This document shows, piece after piece, positions 1-12,597 of a DNA stretch of 64,000 nt. A program made the translations under genes and the position numbers. The notes beneath the pieces were generated by a model. That model ran no database searches and was not told where the DNA came from. It saw only the letters and a list, made by a program, of their open reading frames with translations. Origin of the DNA: an uncultured Alkalilimnicola sp. (GTDB taxonomy: Bacteria > Pseudomonadota > Gammaproteobacteria > Nitrococcales > AK92); assembly GCA_937951875.1 (NCBI GenBank), contig CALGAN010000015.1, forward strand, positions 1 to 64,000, written 5' to 3'. How positions within the stretch are numbered: position 1 is the stretch's first letter; every line of letters begins with the position of its first letter.

Positions 1-62
1 AGCAGAAGACGGCATACGAGATTGGTCAGTGACTGGAGTTCAGACGTGTGCTCTTCCGATCT
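1..62 (+). other. Illumina TruSeq index (P7) adapter left on the contig end
   Basis: Bases 1-22 match the P7 primer lacking its first two bases. Bases 23-28 (TGGTCA) are a six-base index whose reverse complement TGACCA is TruSeq index 4. Bases 29-62 are the read-2 primer ending in GCTCTTCCGATCT. Genomic sequence therefore begins at 63. This is synthetic DNA and not part of the organism. Confidence 0.98.
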
Positions 63-1065
63 GGTCCTTCTCGAAGATGCCGCGGTACTCCTGATAAGTG
101 GTGGAGCCGATGCACTTCAGCTCGCCGTTGGCGAGCATGGGCTTGATCAGGTTCGACGCATCCATCACCCCACCCGACGCCGAGCCGGCGCCGATGATGG
201 TGTGGATCTCGTCGATGAACAGGATCGCGCCCTTGTCCTTCTTGAGCTGGTTGAGCAACCCCTTCAGGCGCTTCTCGAAATCGCCGCGGTACTTGGTGCC
301 GGCCACCAGCGCGCCGAGATCCAGCGAGTAGATGGTGGCGTTCTTGAGCACGTCGGGCACTTCGCCGTCGACGATCATCTTGGCCAGGCCCTCGGCGATC
401 GCCGTCTTGCCGACGCCGGCCTCACCCACGTACAGCGGGTTGTTCTTGCGCCGCCGCGCCAGCACCTGGATGGTGCGCTCGATCTCCTGCTTACGACCGA
501 TCAGCGGATCGATCAGCCCTTGCCGGGCGCGCTGGTTGAGGTTGGTGGCGAACGCCTCCAGCGGGCTCTTGTTACCCGGCTCAGCCACCCCTTCCTCGTC
601 GGCCGAGGAGCTGTTGAGATCCTCGTCACCGGACACGCTGGAAATGCCGTGGGAGATGTAATTCACCACGTCCAGCCGCGAGATGTTCTGCTTGTGCAGG
701 AAGTAGACCGCCTGCGACTCCTGCTCGCTGAAGATCGCCACCAGCACGTTGGCGCCGGTGACCTCGGTCTTGCCCGAGGACTGCACATGCAGGATCGCCC
801 GCTGCAGCACGCGCTGGAAGCCCAGGGTAGGCTGGGTTTCACGGGTATCGTTGAGCGGCAGCAGCGGCGTGGTCTCTTCCAGGAAGGTGCGCAGGTCGCG
901 CCGCAGCTGATCGAGATTGGCGCCGCAAGCCCTCAGTACCTGAGCCGCCGCGGGATTGTCGGTCAACGCCAGGAGGAGGTGTTCCACCGTGAGGAACTCG
1001 TGCCGCTTCTCCCTGGCTTCCTTGAAGGCCAGGTTTAGCGTGAACTCTAACTCTTTACTCAACAT
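63..1065 (-). CDS. clpA: ATP-dependent Clp protease ATP-binding subunit ClpA, N-terminal part only
   Basis: ClpA is the AAA+ unfoldase that feeds substrates to ClpP and receives N-degron substrates from ClpS. About 334 residues are present, out of roughly 750 in the family. They comprise the double Clp N-domain (residues 1-150) and most of the first AAA module, with Walker A GEAGVGKT near residue 213 and Walker B LFIDEIH near 282. The start is the ATG at 1065 (MLSKELEF), preceded by GAGG; the reading frame stays open to 1107 but those extra residues are not family-like. The gene stops only because it runs into the adapter at 62, so the truncation is an assembly artefact. clpS lies immediately upstream, the usual order. 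Confidence 0.96.
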
Positions 1066-1164
1066 GCGCTGGCACCTCATTCCCCTGACAACCCGCGAAC
1101 CGAACACGGGTGCCTTGCATTGGACTCACGCAGCCGAGACGAGTTCCTGGACCCGGCGCGGGCT

Positions 1165-1488
1165 TCAACCAGCCTCTTCCATCACACACAACAGCGGATG
1201 CTGGTGCTGGCGGGAATAGCGATTGACCTGCTCCACCTTGGTTTCGGCCACATCCCGGCTGTACACGCCACACACGCCTTTGCCACGGGTATGCACGTGC
1301 AGCATGATCTGGGTCGCCCTGCTCCGGTCCATGCCGAAGAACAGCTCCAATACCTCGACGACGAACTCCATCGGCGTGTAGTCGTCGTTGAGTAGCACCA
1401 CCTGGTACAGGGGCGGCCGCTTGAGTTTCGGCTTCGCCTCCTGAACCACTACTCCTTCGTCCCGATCGCGCTTGGTGTGTTCCGCCAT
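1165..1488 (-). CDS. clpS: ATP-dependent Clp protease adaptor ClpS
   Basis: ClpS binds N-end-rule substrates and hands them to the ClpA N-domain. The 107-residue product has the family core: [12 protein letters not shown] near residues 32-43, the HTRGKGVCG loop near 66-74, and a [15 protein letters not shown] tail typical of proteobacterial ClpS. The start is the ATG at 1488, directly preceded by an AAGGAG ribosome site; the frame continues far upstream without family similarity. clpA follows after 99 bases on the same strand, so co-transcription is likely. Confidence 0.97.
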   Translation of the reverse strand: MAEHTKRDRDEGVVVQEAKPKLKRPPLYQVVLLNDDYTPMEFVVEVLELFFGMDRSRATQIMLHVHTRGKGVCGVYSRDVAETKVEQVNRYSRQHQHPLLCVMEEAG

Positions 1489-1506
1489 AGCTCCTTCACA
1501 CCGTAA

Positions 1507-1535
1507 ATCATACGTGGTCGCCGGGATAGTGTAAG
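1507..1535 (-). promoter_or_regulatory. Candidate sigma-70 promoter for clpS-clpA
   Basis: Read on the minus strand, CTTACA and TATGAT are separated by 17 bases, a 4/6 and 5/6 match to the sigma-70 hexamers, about 20 bases upstream of the clpS start codon. This is a pattern match only. Confidence 0.4.
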
Positions 1536-1586
1536 GAACCCGGCAACAGCATCCAATGGCGCGCGGGCAGCGTCCCAGAAGCAGGA

Positions 1587-1614
1587 ACCCCGGAGCGGCA
1601 ATCCGCTCCGGGTT
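1587..1614. other. Stable hairpin in the clpS-aceA gap
   Basis: CGGAGCGG and CCGCTCCG pair around a four-base loop, extended by further pairs with one bulge. There is no T-tract on either side. It lies in the 411-base gap (1489-1899) between aceA and clpS. Apart from this hairpin, the aceA terminator and the candidate clpS promoter, I see no gene in that gap. Confidence 0.5.
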
Positions 1615-1805
1615 GAAAATGGCGCCGGAACGATCTCGTTCAAGCTGGGGATCGACGGTATTTGCACGATTCTTGCCGGTACTATCCGGTCGGACACATC
1701 GCGCACGTACTAGCTTGAATTCGAGACGGGGGATCAGCACTGCTAACGGCTTTTTCGCCCGCGACCACCGCCCGTGCGCCAGCCTCCCGCTCGCGCCGCG
1801 CAAAA

Positions 1806-1839
1806 CAAAAAAGCCGCTCGCCCGCGACGGGCGAACGGC
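1806..1839 (-). terminator. Rho-independent terminator after aceA
   Basis: On the minus strand a GC-rich stem (GCCG/CGGC and CGCCCG-type arms, one mismatch, three-base loop) is followed by six T. It sits about 60 bases past the aceA stop codon. Confidence 0.85.
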
Positions 1840-1899
1840 CTCTTGCCAGGAATCCGCGGCGGGCCGGAAAAGGCCCGCCTGTCGGCACCAAGCCAGTTC

Positions 1900-3498
1900 T
1901 TAGATGCCCTCGAACTGGTTCATGGTGTTTTCCTTACCACCGGCCTTCAGCGCGGCCTCGCCGGCGAAGAACTCCTTGTGGTCGTCACCGATGTTGGAAC
2001 CAGCCATATCCTGGTGCTTCACGGTGGCGATACCCTCGCGGATCTCGCGGCGCTGCACGCCGGCGACATAGGCCAGCATGCCCTGATCGCCGAAGTAGCC
2101 CTTGGCCAGGTTGTCGGTGGACAGGGCGGCCGTGTGGTAGGTCGGCAGCGTGATCAGGTGGTGGAAGATACCCGCCTTGGCCGACGCCTCGCGCTGGAAC
2201 TCCTGGGTGCGACGATCGGCCTCGGCGGCCAACTCGCTGTCGTCGTACTCGGCGCTCATCAGGCGATCGCGGTCGTACTTGGACAGGTCGCGGCCCTCGG
2301 CCTTCCAGTCGTCGAACACCTGCTGACGGAAGTTCAGCGTCCAGTTGAACGACGGGCTGTTGTTGTACACCAGCTTGGCGTTCGGGATGACCTCGCGGAT
2401 GCGATTGACCATGCCGGCGATCTGGCCGATGTGCGGCTTCTCGGTCTCGATCCAGAGCAGGTCGGCGCCGTTCTGCAGGCTGGTGATGCAGTCCAGAACC
2501 ACGCGGTCCTCGCCGGAGCCCTTACGGAACTCGAACAGGCCGGAGGGCAGGCGCTTGAGCTTGACCAGGTTGCCCTTCTGCTTGATGACCACGTCGCCCG
2601 GGCCGATCTCGGAGGCGTCCTTGATGACTTCGCCATCGAGGAAGCTGTTGTACTGATCACCCAGGTCGCCCTCCTGCTTGGAGACGGCCAGCTTCTGGGT
2701 CAGGCCGGCGCCCAGCGAGTCGGTGCGGGCGACGATGATGCCGTCGTCCACGCCCAGCTCGAGGAAGGCCAGACGGATGGCGTTGATCTTGGCGATGAAG
2801 TCAGCGTGCGGCACGGTGACCTTGCCGTCCTGGTGACCGCACTGCTTCTCGTCGGACACCTGGTTCTCGATCTGGATGGCGCAGGCGCCGGCCTCGATCA
2901 TCTTCTTGGCCAGCAGGTAGGTCGCCTCGGCGTTACCGAAACCGGCGTCGATGTCGGCGATGATCGGCACCACGTGGGTCTCGTGGTTCTCGATCTTCTC
3001 CAGGATCTCGTCGTACTTGGCCTTGTCGCCAGCCTTCTTGGCGGCCTCGAGGGCGCGGAACAGGTGGTTCAGCTCCCAAGCGTCGGCCTGGCGCAGGAAG
3101 GTGTAGATCTCCTCGATCAGCGCCGGCACGGCGGTCTTCTCGTGCATGGACTGGTCGGGCAGCGGACCGAACTCGCTGCGCAGCGCGGCGACCATCCAGC
3201 CGGACAGATAGATGTAGCGGCCGCGGGTGGTGCCGAAGTGCTTCTTGATGGCGATCATCTTCTGCTGGGCGATGAAGCCGTGCCAGCAGCCCAGCGACTG
3301 GGTGTACTTGCTGGGATCGCGATCATAGGCCGCCATGTCCTCCCGCATGATCTTCGCGGTGTACTTGGCGATATCCAGGCCGGTCTTGAAACGGTTCTGA
3401 GCACGCATGCGCGCGGCATGCTCGGGGGTGATGTTCTGCCAGTCGTTCGCCTTGCACAAGGCCGCGACGGCTTCGATATCTTTGAGGTACTGCGACAT
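1900..3498 (-). CDS. aceA: Isocitrate lyase, long (about 530-residue) isoform
   Basis: Cleaves isocitrate to glyoxylate and succinate, the first step of the glyoxylate shunt. The 532-residue length and the active-site loop EKQCGHQDGK (catalytic Cys220; KQCGH instead of the KKCGH of E. coli) mark the longer subfamily found in Pseudomonas and relatives. A conserved YNNSPSFNW substrate motif lies near residue 380. The ATG at 3498 gives the expected MSQYLKDIE N-terminus, with only a weak GGGA upstream. It is monocistronic: a terminator follows, and a 541-base gap separates it from a divergent LysR regulator. Malate synthase and aconitase lie within 10 kb. Confidence 0.97.
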   Translation of the reverse strand: MSQYLKDIEAVAALCKANDWQNITPEHAARMRAQNRFKTGLDIAKYTAKIMREDMAAYDRDPSKYTQSLGCWHGFIAQQKMIAIKKHFGTTRGRYIYLSGWMVAALRSEFGPLPDQSMHEKTAVPALIEEIYTFLRQADAWELNHLFRALEAAKKAGDKAKYDEILEKIENHETHVVPIIADIDAGFGNAEATYLLAKKMIEAGACAIQIENQVSDEKQCGHQDGKVTVPHADFIAKINAIRLAFLELGVDDGIIVARTDSLGAGLTQKLAVSKQEGDLGDQYNSFLDGEVIKDASEIGPGDVVIKQKGNLVKLKRLPSGLFEFRKGSGEDRVVLDCITSLQNGADLLWIETEKPHIGQIAGMVNRIREVIPNAKLVYNNSPSFNWTLNFRQQVFDDWKAEGRDLSKYDRDRLMSAEYDDSELAAEADRRTQEFQREASAKAGIFHHLITLPTYHTAALSTDNLAKGYFGDQGMLAYVAGVQRREIREGIATVKHQDMAGSNIGDDHKEFFAGEAALKAGGKENTMNQFEGI

Positions 3499-3747
3499 GG
3501 TCGATCCCGTTATCTTGAGGTGGATGCCTAAGCCCAGGCGCGCAACGCCACCAGGCCAAGTCTACGAAAGCAAACCCGACCGCCACGAATCGCGGCGACC
3601 CCGGCCGCCGCAACAGCGGTGCCGGCGGTTGTGGGGCTAAGCCCAGCGGCGCCTGGCCCCAGACGCCGCCGAGCCACCGCTTTCCGTGAATCCTTCGGGA
3701 AGATTCAGCATCCGAGTCCGGACCCAGCCGGACTGAATGCGCCTCGT

Positions 3748-3766
3748 CCGTCCTGCTTTAGGACGG
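3748..3766. other. Perfect 7-bp hairpin in the aceA-lysR gap
   Basis: CCGTCCT and AGGACGG flank a five-base loop. The 541-base gap (3499-4039) otherwise contains GC-rich sequence without a credible gene, then an AT-rich stretch before the LysR gene. Confidence 0.4.
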
Positions 3767-3963
3767 CCGGGCCGAATGGGTCAGCGCGTCGATAGCGCGG
3801 TTGGCGTACCGAAACCGCGGCTGGCCTGATGCAGCATCTCTGTTCCCAAGCGCACGGCTATGCGCTGAGGCTGCGTTAGCACCCCGATGGGCGCGCGGCG
3901 CGCAAGTATAACCGCAGGGCCGCTCGCTAAGCGAACCCGGAGTGTATTGCGGCAGCGCATCAT

Positions 3964-3984
3964 TTGACAAGCCAATTGTGTCAA
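3964..3984. promoter_or_regulatory. Inverted repeat, candidate operator between aceA and the LysR gene
   Basis: TTGACA and TGTCAA are perfect inverted arms nine bases apart, enclosing the T-N11-A pattern LysR-type regulators bind. The site lies 56 bases before the TTG start of the LysR gene, inside an AT-rich patch (3960-4010) that also holds the palindrome CAATATTG (3989-3996). Autoregulation is inferred. Confidence 0.45.
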
Positions 3985-4039
3985 TTTTCAATATTGTGAC
4001 CTTCAATGCCACCGCCGCAGCCGCCCCCCGGAGCGCACC

Positions 4040-5029
4040 TTGTCCAAATCGGCCGGCCGAATCTACTACAAACACAATCGGGTCAAGCAGCTACGGGCGT
4101 TCTGCTACGCCGCGCAATCGGGCAGCATCTCCAAGGCCGCGGAGCGGCTGTTCCTCAGCCAGCCGTCGGTATCGCTGCAGATCCAGGCGCTGGAGCGGGA
4201 ACTGGGGATCACGCTGTTCGAGCGGCGCGGGCCGCGCATCCGCCTCACCCCCGACGGGCAGACGCTGTACGAGCTGGCGCAGCCGCTGGTGGACGGCATC
4301 GATTCGCTGTCGGAGCGCTTCCACGCCCGCAATGAGAGCCTACACTCCGGCCGCCTCGATATCGCCGCCGGCGAGTCGACCACGCTCTACATCCTGCCCG
4401 ACCTGCTCAAGGAGTTCATAGCCCAGTACCCCGGCATCCGGGTCAAGCTCCATCAGGTCTCGACCCGCGACATGCAGCAGGCCCTGCGCAACGACGAGGT
4501 CGACTTCGGGGTCGGCTCAATCCTGGACCTGCCCGACGACCTCATCTACCGCGCGGTCTACTCCTACGGCCTGTCGCTGATCATGCCAAAGGGCCATCCG
4601 CTGGCGAGCAAGGAGCGGGTCACCCTGGAAGACATCGCCGGCGAGCCGCTGATCATGCCACCCCGCCATCTCACCACCTGGCGGCTGGTGAATCTGGTGT
4701 TCCAGCAGCACAGCATCCCCTACCGGGTACGGCTGGAAGTCGGCGGCTGGGAGACGGTCAAGCGCTACGTGGAAATGGGTTTCGGCATCTCCATTGCCTC
4801 CAACATCTGCTTGGCCAACAATGAGCGGCTCGAGGTTCGCCCGATTCCGGACGTCTTTCCCAAGCGCACCTACGGCGTCATCATGCGCCGCGGCAAATTC
4901 CTCTCGCCCCAGGCCAAGCGGTTCATCGAGCTGATGAAACCCGACTTCTTCGACGAGGACCACGATCAGGCGCCGGACCCGCTGAGCGATACCGCACCGA
5001 ACGTATTCATCCCCGCGGGAGAGGATTAA
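4040..5029 (+). CDS. LysR-family transcriptional regulator, CysB-like
   Basis: A 329-residue LTTR. An N-terminal winged helix (about residues 12-70, with SISKAAERLFLSQPSVSLQIQALE) is followed by a periplasmic-binding-like effector domain. The proposed start is TTG at 4040, six bases after GGAG; no in-frame ATG or GTG gives a complete HTH. The product is divergent from aceA and directly abuts nudJ (stop TAA at 5027, next ATG at 5030), so it probably heads the nudJ-mnmA-hflD operon. Its target is unknown; aceA is a positional candidate only. Confidence 0.9.
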   Translation: MSKSAGRIYYKHNRVKQLRAFCYAAQSGSISKAAERLFLSQPSVSLQIQALERELGITLFERRGPRIRLTPDGQTLYELAQPLVDGIDSLSERFHARNESLHSGRLDIAAGESTTLYILPDLLKEFIAQYPGIRVKLHQVSTRDMQQALRNDEVDFGVGSILDLPDDLIYRAVYSYGLSLIMPKGHPLASKERVTLEDIAGEPLIMPPRHLTTWRLVNLVFQQHSIPYRVRLEVGGWETVKRYVEMGFGISIASNICLANNERLEVRPIPDVFPKRTYGVIMRRGKFLSPQAKRFIELMKPDFFDEDHDQAPDPLSDTAPNVFIPAGED

Positions 5030-5482
5030 ATGGGCTTCAATCCGCACGTCACCGTCGCCGCGATCGTCGAGCGCGATGGGCGGTTCTTGTTCGTCGAGGA
5101 ACGCAAGGCCGGCGTTCTGGTGCTGAACCAGCCGGCCGGCCACGTCGAGGACGGCGAGTCGCTGCTCGACGCCGTCGTGCGCGAGACGCTGGAGGAAACC
5201 GGTTGGCGGGTGACGCCGGCGCGCCTGGTCGGCGTCTACCGCTGGCGCTCGCCGCGCGACGGCGAGACCTTTTTCCGCTTCTGCTTCGCCGCTCGCGCGC
5301 TCGCCCACGAAGCCGAGCGCCGGCTCGATCCGGACATCGAGCGGGCGCTGTGGCTGAGCGCCGAGGAGTTCGAGCGCGAGTCCCACCGCCAACGCAGCCC
5401 GCTGGTAGGACGCGGCTTCAAGGACTACCTGAGCGGCATCAGCTATCCGATTGAATTGATCAAGGATGTTGTCAATGACTAA
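5030..5482 (+). CDS. nudJ: NUDIX hydrolase, NudJ-type phosphatase
   Basis: A 150-residue Nudix protein with a complete Nudix box (GHVEDGESLLDAVVRETLEETGW, near residues 37-59), the metal-binding helix that hydrolyses nucleoside di/triphosphates. In E. coli, NudJ dephosphorylates HMP-PP and other nucleotides and sits directly before mnmA, as here. The ATG follows the LysR stop codon without a gap, and GGGAGAGG lies just upstream. Confidence 0.92.
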   Translation: MGFNPHVTVAAIVERDGRFLFVEERKAGVLVLNQPAGHVEDGESLLDAVVRETLEETGWRVTPARLVGVYRWRSPRDGETFFRFCFAARALAHEAERRLDPDIERALWLSAEEFERESHRQRSPLVGRGFKDYLSGISYPIELIKDVVND

Positions 5483-5512
5483 GTGCTCCCCGCGGACGCG
5501 GGCCGGTCAGCC

Positions 5513-6622
5513 ATGAGCCGTTCTGGCCGCGTCATCGTTGGACTGTCCGGCGGCGTCGACTCGTCGGTCGCGGCCCTGTTGCTGCTCGAACAGGGCTGGC
5601 AGGTCGAAGGCCTGTTCATGAAGAACTGGGAGGACGACGACGACGCCACCCACTGCAGCGCCGAACAGGATCTGCAGGACGCCAAGCAGGTGGCGGCCGA
5701 GCTCGGCATCCCCCTGCATCAGGCCAACTTCGCCCGCGAGTACAAGCAGCAGGTGTTCGACTACTGCCTGCGCGAGTACGCCGCCGGCCGCACGCCCAAT
5801 CCGGACGTGCTCTGCAATCAGCGCATCAAGTTCAAGGCGTTCCTGGATTACGCGCTGCGCCTCGGCGCCGATTACGTGGCGACCGGCCACTATGCGCGCA
5901 TCGGCCGTGACGGCGACCGCTACCGCCTGCTCAAGGCCGTGGACGGCAACAAGGATCAGACCTATTTCCTCTACACCCTCGGCCAGGAGCAGCTGCGCCA
6001 CGCCCTGTTTCCGATCGGCGAGATGGTCAAGCCCGACGTGCGCCGGCTGGCCGAGCAGGCCGGCTTCGATAATTTCGCCAAGAAGGACAGCACCGGCATC
6101 TGCTTCATCGGCGAGCGGGACTTCCGCGAGTTCCTGGCTCGCTATCTGCCACGCCAGCCGGGACCGATCCGCACGCCGGACGGGCGGGTGCTGGGCGAGC
6201 ACCAGGGGCTCAGCTTCTATACGCTCGGGCAGCGACAGGGGCTGAACATCGGCGGCATCAAGGGCCACGACGGCAGCCCCTGGTACGTGGTCGACAAGAA
6301 CATGGCGGAGAACGCGCTGATCGTCGCCCCCGGCCACGACCATCCGCTGCTGCTCTCCGTCGGGCTGGAGGCCGAGCAGATGTGTTGGGTCGACGGGCGC
6401 GCCCCGGACGCACCGCTGCGCTGCGCCGCCAAAACCCGCTATCGGCAGGCCGATCAGCCGTGCCTGCTGGAACCGCTGCCCGGCGGGCGGGCGCGGATTC
6501 GCTTCGATCAACCCCAGCGGGCCGTGACGCCCGGCCAGTCGGTGGTGCTCTACCTCGGCGACATCTGCCTGGGCGGCGGCATCATCACCGCCCGCGAACC
6601 GCTCGTGCAAACCGGCTCATGA
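5513..6622 (+). CDS. mnmA: tRNA-specific 2-thiouridylase MnmA
   Basis: Thiolates U34 in tRNA-Lys, -Glu and -Gln using the TusE sulfur relay. The PP-loop SGGVDSS is at residues 12-18 and the catalytic cysteines are Cys101 (DVLCNQRIK) and Cys197 ([10 protein letters not shown]). I chose the ATG at 5513 (369 residues, matching the family) over an in-frame GTG at 5483 that adds ten non-conserved residues. The stop overlaps the hflD start (ATGA), implying translational coupling. Confidence 0.96.
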   Translation: MSRSGRVIVGLSGGVDSSVAALLLLEQGWQVEGLFMKNWEDDDDATHCSAEQDLQDAKQVAAELGIPLHQANFAREYKQQVFDYCLREYAAGRTPNPDVLCNQRIKFKAFLDYALRLGADYVATGHYARIGRDGDRYRLLKAVDGNKDQTYFLYTLGQEQLRHALFPIGEMVKPDVRRLAEQAGFDNFAKKDSTGICFIGERDFREFLARYLPRQPGPIRTPDGRVLGEHQGLSFYTLGQRQGLNIGGIKGHDGSPWYVVDKNMAENALIVAPGHDHPLLLSVGLEAEQMCWVDGRAPDAPLRCAAKTRYRQADQPCLLEPLPGGRARIRFDQPQRAVTPGQSVVLYLGDICLGGGIITAREPLVQTGS

Positions 6623-7233
6623 CGCGTCAGATCCAGCAAGTCGCGGCTCTGGCAGCCGCCTTCCAGGCCTTGACCCTGATCATCGACATCGCCCGCCGCG
6701 GCCGCGCCGATCCGGCGCTGGTCAACACCTGCCTGCACGGCCTGCTCAAACCTTACCAACCCAACGTCGCGGCGCTGTACGGCGGTGTGCGGGCACTGCG
6801 CACCGGCCTGCTGGCGCTGCGCGAGCAGCTGGATCGCCCCAAGGACATGGACCTGACCCGCTACGCGGTAGCGGTGCTGCATCTGGAGCGGAAACTGCGC
6901 AATCAGCCGGCGCGACTGCAGGCCATCGCCGCCGGCCTGGAGCGGGCGCGCCGGCAGCTGGAGTTCTTCGGCGGCCAGCCCTCGCCGGCCACGTTCGGCG
7001 CGCTGGCCTCGCTCTACGTCGAGCATGTCAGCGACCTGCGCCCGCGCATCATGATCGCCGGCGAGCGGCTGCACCTGGAGCGGCCGCACAACGTCGATCA
7101 GATTCGCGCCCTGCTGCTGGCCGCCATCCGCGCCATCAGCTTCTGGCGGGAACAGGGCGGCAGCCGGCTGGACCTGCTGTTCCGCCGCCGCCGACTGCTC
7201 GGCGCGATCAACGAGCTGCTCGGTGACGACTGA
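6619..7233 (+). CDS. hflD: High-frequency-lysogenization protein HflD homolog
   Basis: A 204-residue helical protein. The conserved segments include [11 protein letters not shown] at the N-terminus, [13 protein letters not shown] near residue 80, and [16 protein letters not shown] near the C-terminus. HflD is a peripheral inner-membrane protein, best known for binding lambda CII; its housekeeping role is unclear. The start ATG overlaps the mnmA stop. In E. coli the next gene is purB; here a terminator and a convergent glcB follow instead. Confidence 0.92.
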   Translation: MTRQIQQVAALAAAFQALTLIIDIARRGRADPALVNTCLHGLLKPYQPNVAALYGGVRALRTGLLALREQLDRPKDMDLTRYAVAVLHLERKLRNQPARLQAIAAGLERARRQLEFFGGQPSPATFGALASLYVEHVSDLRPRIMIAGERLHLERPHNVDQIRALLLAAIRAISFWREQGGSRLDLLFRRRRLLGAINELLGDD

Positions 7234-7296
7234 CGGCCGTGCCGCCGGCGCGCACTGAGCCACGCGGCGTCGGTAGCGAATAAAACCGATGGAAAA

Positions 7297-7325
7297 AAGA
7301 AAGCCCGGCATCGCCGGGCTTTCTT
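7297..7325. terminator. Bidirectional rho-independent terminator between hflD and glcB
   Basis: A perfect 13-bp stem (7297-7309 with 7313-7325) with a three-base loop carries A-runs on one side and T-runs on the other. It can therefore end transcription from both convergent genes. Confidence 0.92.
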
Positions 7326-7345
7326 CATGGGGGTGTCGGCGACGT

Positions 7346-9532
7346 TTAGCGGCCGAACTTGGCCTTGGCCTCGCGGCGACGCGCATGCAGCACGGGCTCG
7401 GTGTAGCCATTGGGCTGCTCGCGGCCCTTGAGCACCAGATCCAGCGCGGCCTGGAAAGCGACGCTGTCGTCGAAGTTCGGCGCCATGTTGCGGTAGTTCG
7501 GGTCGCCGGCGTTCTGCCGGTCCACCACCGCCGCCATGCGCTTCATGGTCTCGACCACCTGCTGCTCGGTGACGATGCCGTGATAGATCCAGTTGGCGAT
7601 GTGCTGGCTGGAGATGCGCAGCGTGGCGCGGTCCTCCATCAGGCCGACGTCGTTGATGTCCGGCACCTTGGAGCATCCGATGCCCTGGTCGATCCAGCGC
7701 ACCACGTAGCCGAGGATACCCTGGGCGTTGTTGTCCAGCTCCTGCTGGATCTCCTCGGCCGACAGCTTCGTCTTGAGCAGCGGCAGCGTGAGGATGTCGT
7801 CCAGCTTGGCGCGCGGACGCTTGGCGATCTCGTCCTGGCGCTGCGCCACGTTCACCTGATGGTAGTGGATGGCGTGCAGCGTGGCGGCCGTGGGCGACGG
7901 CACCCAGGCGGTGTTGGCACCGGCCATCGGGTGGGCCTGCTTGGTCTCCATCATCTGCTTCATCTCGTCGGGCTTGGCCCACATGCCCTTACCGATCTGC
8001 GCCTTGCCGCGCAGGCCGCAGAGCAGGCCGATGTCGACGTTGGAGTCCTCGTAAGCCTTGATCCAGGCCTCGTTCTTCATGGCCTCCTTGCGCACCACCG
8101 CGCCGGCTTCCATGGAGGTGTGGATCTCGTCGCCGGTGCGATCGAGGAAGCCGGTGTTGATGAAGATCACCCGGTCCTTGGCGGCGCGGATGCACTCCTT
8201 GAGGTTGACCGTGGTACGGCGCTCCTCGTCCATGATGCCGATCTTCAGGGTGTGGCGCGGCAGGCCGAGCGCGTCCTCGATGCGATCGAACAGCTCGTTG
8301 GCGAACGCCACTTCCTCCGGCCCGTGCATCTTCGGCTTGACGATGTAGATGCTGCCGGTGGTGCTGTTGCGGAACTTGCCGTTGCCCTTGAGGTCGTGCA
8401 TCGCCGCCAGCACGGTGATCATGCCGTCCATGATGCCCTCGGGGATTTCCTCGCCCTGGGCGTTGAGGATGGCGTCGGTGGTCATCAGGTGGCCGACGTT
8501 GCGCACCAGCAGCAGGCTGCGGCCCTTGAGGGTCAGCGGCGAGCCGTCAGCGGCGGTGTAGCTGCGGTCGCCGTTGAGGGTACGGGTCATCTGCCGACCG
8601 CCCTTCTCGAAGGTGTCGGTGAGCGTGCCCTTGATCAGGCCCAGCCAGTTACGATAGGCCAGCGCCTTGTCCTCGGCGTCGACGCAAGCCACCGAGTCCT
8701 CGAAGTCCTGGATGGTGGTCAGCGCCGCCTCCAGCACCACGTCCTTGATGCCGGACGGGTTGGACTTGCCGATCGGATGGTTGCGGTCGATCTGCAGCTC
8801 GATGTGCAGGCCGTTGTTACGCAGCAGCACCACCGACGGCTCGTCGTCGCCGCCGACGTAGCCGACGAACTGCTCCGGATTCTTGAGGGCGGTCTCGCCG
8901 CCGCCGGCCAACGCCACCACCAGCTCCTTGCGGCCACCGGCGCTACGCAGGCTGTACTTCACGGCATCCTTGTGCGAGCCCTGGGCCAGCGGCACGGACT
9001 GATCGAGGAACTCGGCGGCGTAGGCGATCACCTTGGCGCCGCGCACCGGGTTGTAGCCGCTGCCCTTCTCGGCGCCGTCGGTCTCCGGCAGCACGTCGGT
9101 GCCGTACAGCGCGTCGTACAGCGAGCCCCAACGGGCGTTGGCGGCGTTCAGCGCGTAGCGCGCATTGGTGACCGGCACCACCAGCTGCGGGCCGGCCATG
9201 AGGGCGATCTCGGGATCGACGTTCTGGGTGCCGATCTGGAAGTCGTCACCTTCCGGCAGCAGATAGCCGATGCTCTGCAGGAACTGCTTGTACTCGGCCA
9301 TGTCGATCGCCTTGCCGCGGCGCTCCTTGTACCAGGCGTCGAGCTTGGCCTGGATCTCGTCGCGCTTGGCGAGCAGGGCTCGGTTCTTGGGCTGCAGGTC
9401 TTCGACGATCTTACCGAAAGCCGTCCAGAAGGCCTGGACGTCGACGCCCGTGCCCGGCGCGATCTCGTTGGCGACCAGGTCGTAAATCACCTTCGCGACC
9501 TGAAGGCCGCCCGCCTGAACCCGTTCTGTCAT
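7346..9532 (-). CDS. glcB: Malate synthase G
   Basis: Condenses glyoxylate with acetyl-CoA to malate, the second glyoxylate-shunt reaction, in the cytoplasm. The 728-residue length and single-chain architecture are those of the monomeric G isoform rather than the ~530-residue A isoform. Family segments seen include [32 protein letters not shown] and [11 protein letters not shown], the last carrying the catalytic-acid region. The ATG at 9532 gives [12 protein letters not shown], matching the usual N-terminus. It is divergent from acnA and convergent with hflD. Confidence 0.97.
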   Translation of the reverse strand: MTERVQAGGLQVAKVIYDLVANEIAPGTGVDVQAFWTAFGKIVEDLQPKNRALLAKRDEIQAKLDAWYKERRGKAIDMAEYKQFLQSIGYLLPEGDDFQIGTQNVDPEIALMAGPQLVVPVTNARYALNAANARWGSLYDALYGTDVLPETDGAEKGSGYNPVRGAKVIAYAAEFLDQSVPLAQGSHKDAVKYSLRSAGGRKELVVALAGGGETALKNPEQFVGYVGGDDEPSVVLLRNNGLHIELQIDRNHPIGKSNPSGIKDVVLEAALTTIQDFEDSVACVDAEDKALAYRNWLGLIKGTLTDTFEKGGRQMTRTLNGDRSYTAADGSPLTLKGRSLLLVRNVGHLMTTDAILNAQGEEIPEGIMDGMITVLAAMHDLKGNGKFRNSTTGSIYIVKPKMHGPEEVAFANELFDRIEDALGLPRHTLKIGIMDEERRTTVNLKECIRAAKDRVIFINTGFLDRTGDEIHTSMEAGAVVRKEAMKNEAWIKAYEDSNVDIGLLCGLRGKAQIGKGMWAKPDEMKQMMETKQAHPMAGANTAWVPSPTAATLHAIHYHQVNVAQRQDEIAKRPRAKLDDILTLPLLKTKLSAEEIQQELDNNAQGILGYVVRWIDQGIGCSKVPDINDVGLMEDRATLRISSQHIANWIYHGIVTEQQVVETMKRMAAVVDRQNAGDPNYRNMAPNFDDSVAFQAALDLVLKGREQPNGYTEPVLHARRREAKAKFGR

Positions 9533-9844
9533 GTCTTGAGTGCCTCGTTCCCTTGTGAAAAGTGATTATCGCCCGCCTGCCGCGGCAGTGCGGCGCGGAC
9601 GCGCCTGCTGCGAGGGTTCCGGATTCTACCCGAAGTTACCATTCGGTTCATGTTCGAAACCGGTTGAGGCCGTCGGCCGCCGGCTCCATCTCCAGCCCGT
9701 ATCGTGGCTTCCGGAGATCCCCTTCATCTTATCTGGTCTATTCTTAATACCCTGTATATAGTCGGATATCCGTAGCCATCACGCTCAGGGTCCTGCCGTT
9801 CCGGCTGGCCGCTAGAGCCGCCCTCACTTGCATCGGGAGGTACG
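9533..9844. promoter_or_regulatory. Divergent control region between glcB and acnA
   Basis: A 312-base gap with no ORF of interest. An AT-rich patch at about 9728-9770 (containing TATCTGG and CTGTATATAG) stands out from the GC-rich surroundings and is the likely acnA promoter zone. I cannot assign exact hexamers. Confidence 0.45.
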
Positions 9845-12532
<2,688 letters not shown>

Positions 12533-12562
12533 CGCCGCCCATCCGCGGCGCGCCGAGCGCGC

Positions 12563-12589
12563 TAAAGCTTGGCGCGCCGCGGCCGATCT
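12563..12589 (+). promoter_or_regulatory. Sigma-28 (FliA)-type promoter before the MotY-like gene
   Basis: TAAA, exactly 15 bases, then GCCGATCT (6/8 of the GCCGATAA consensus). The predicted transcription start would fall at about 12596, almost on the ATG at 12598, so the message would be nearly leaderless if both calls are right. Confidence 0.55.
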
Positions 12590-12597
12590 ATGCGGGT

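Noticed and set aside
1774..3531. 585-codon ORF opposite aceA
   Set aside because: Covers aceA and its terminator entirely on the opposite strand; no domain and no ribosome site.
7289..9565. 758-codon ORF opposite glcB
   Set aside because: Mirror frame of malate synthase G; His/Val/Leu-rich low-complexity composition typical of high-GC antisense frames.
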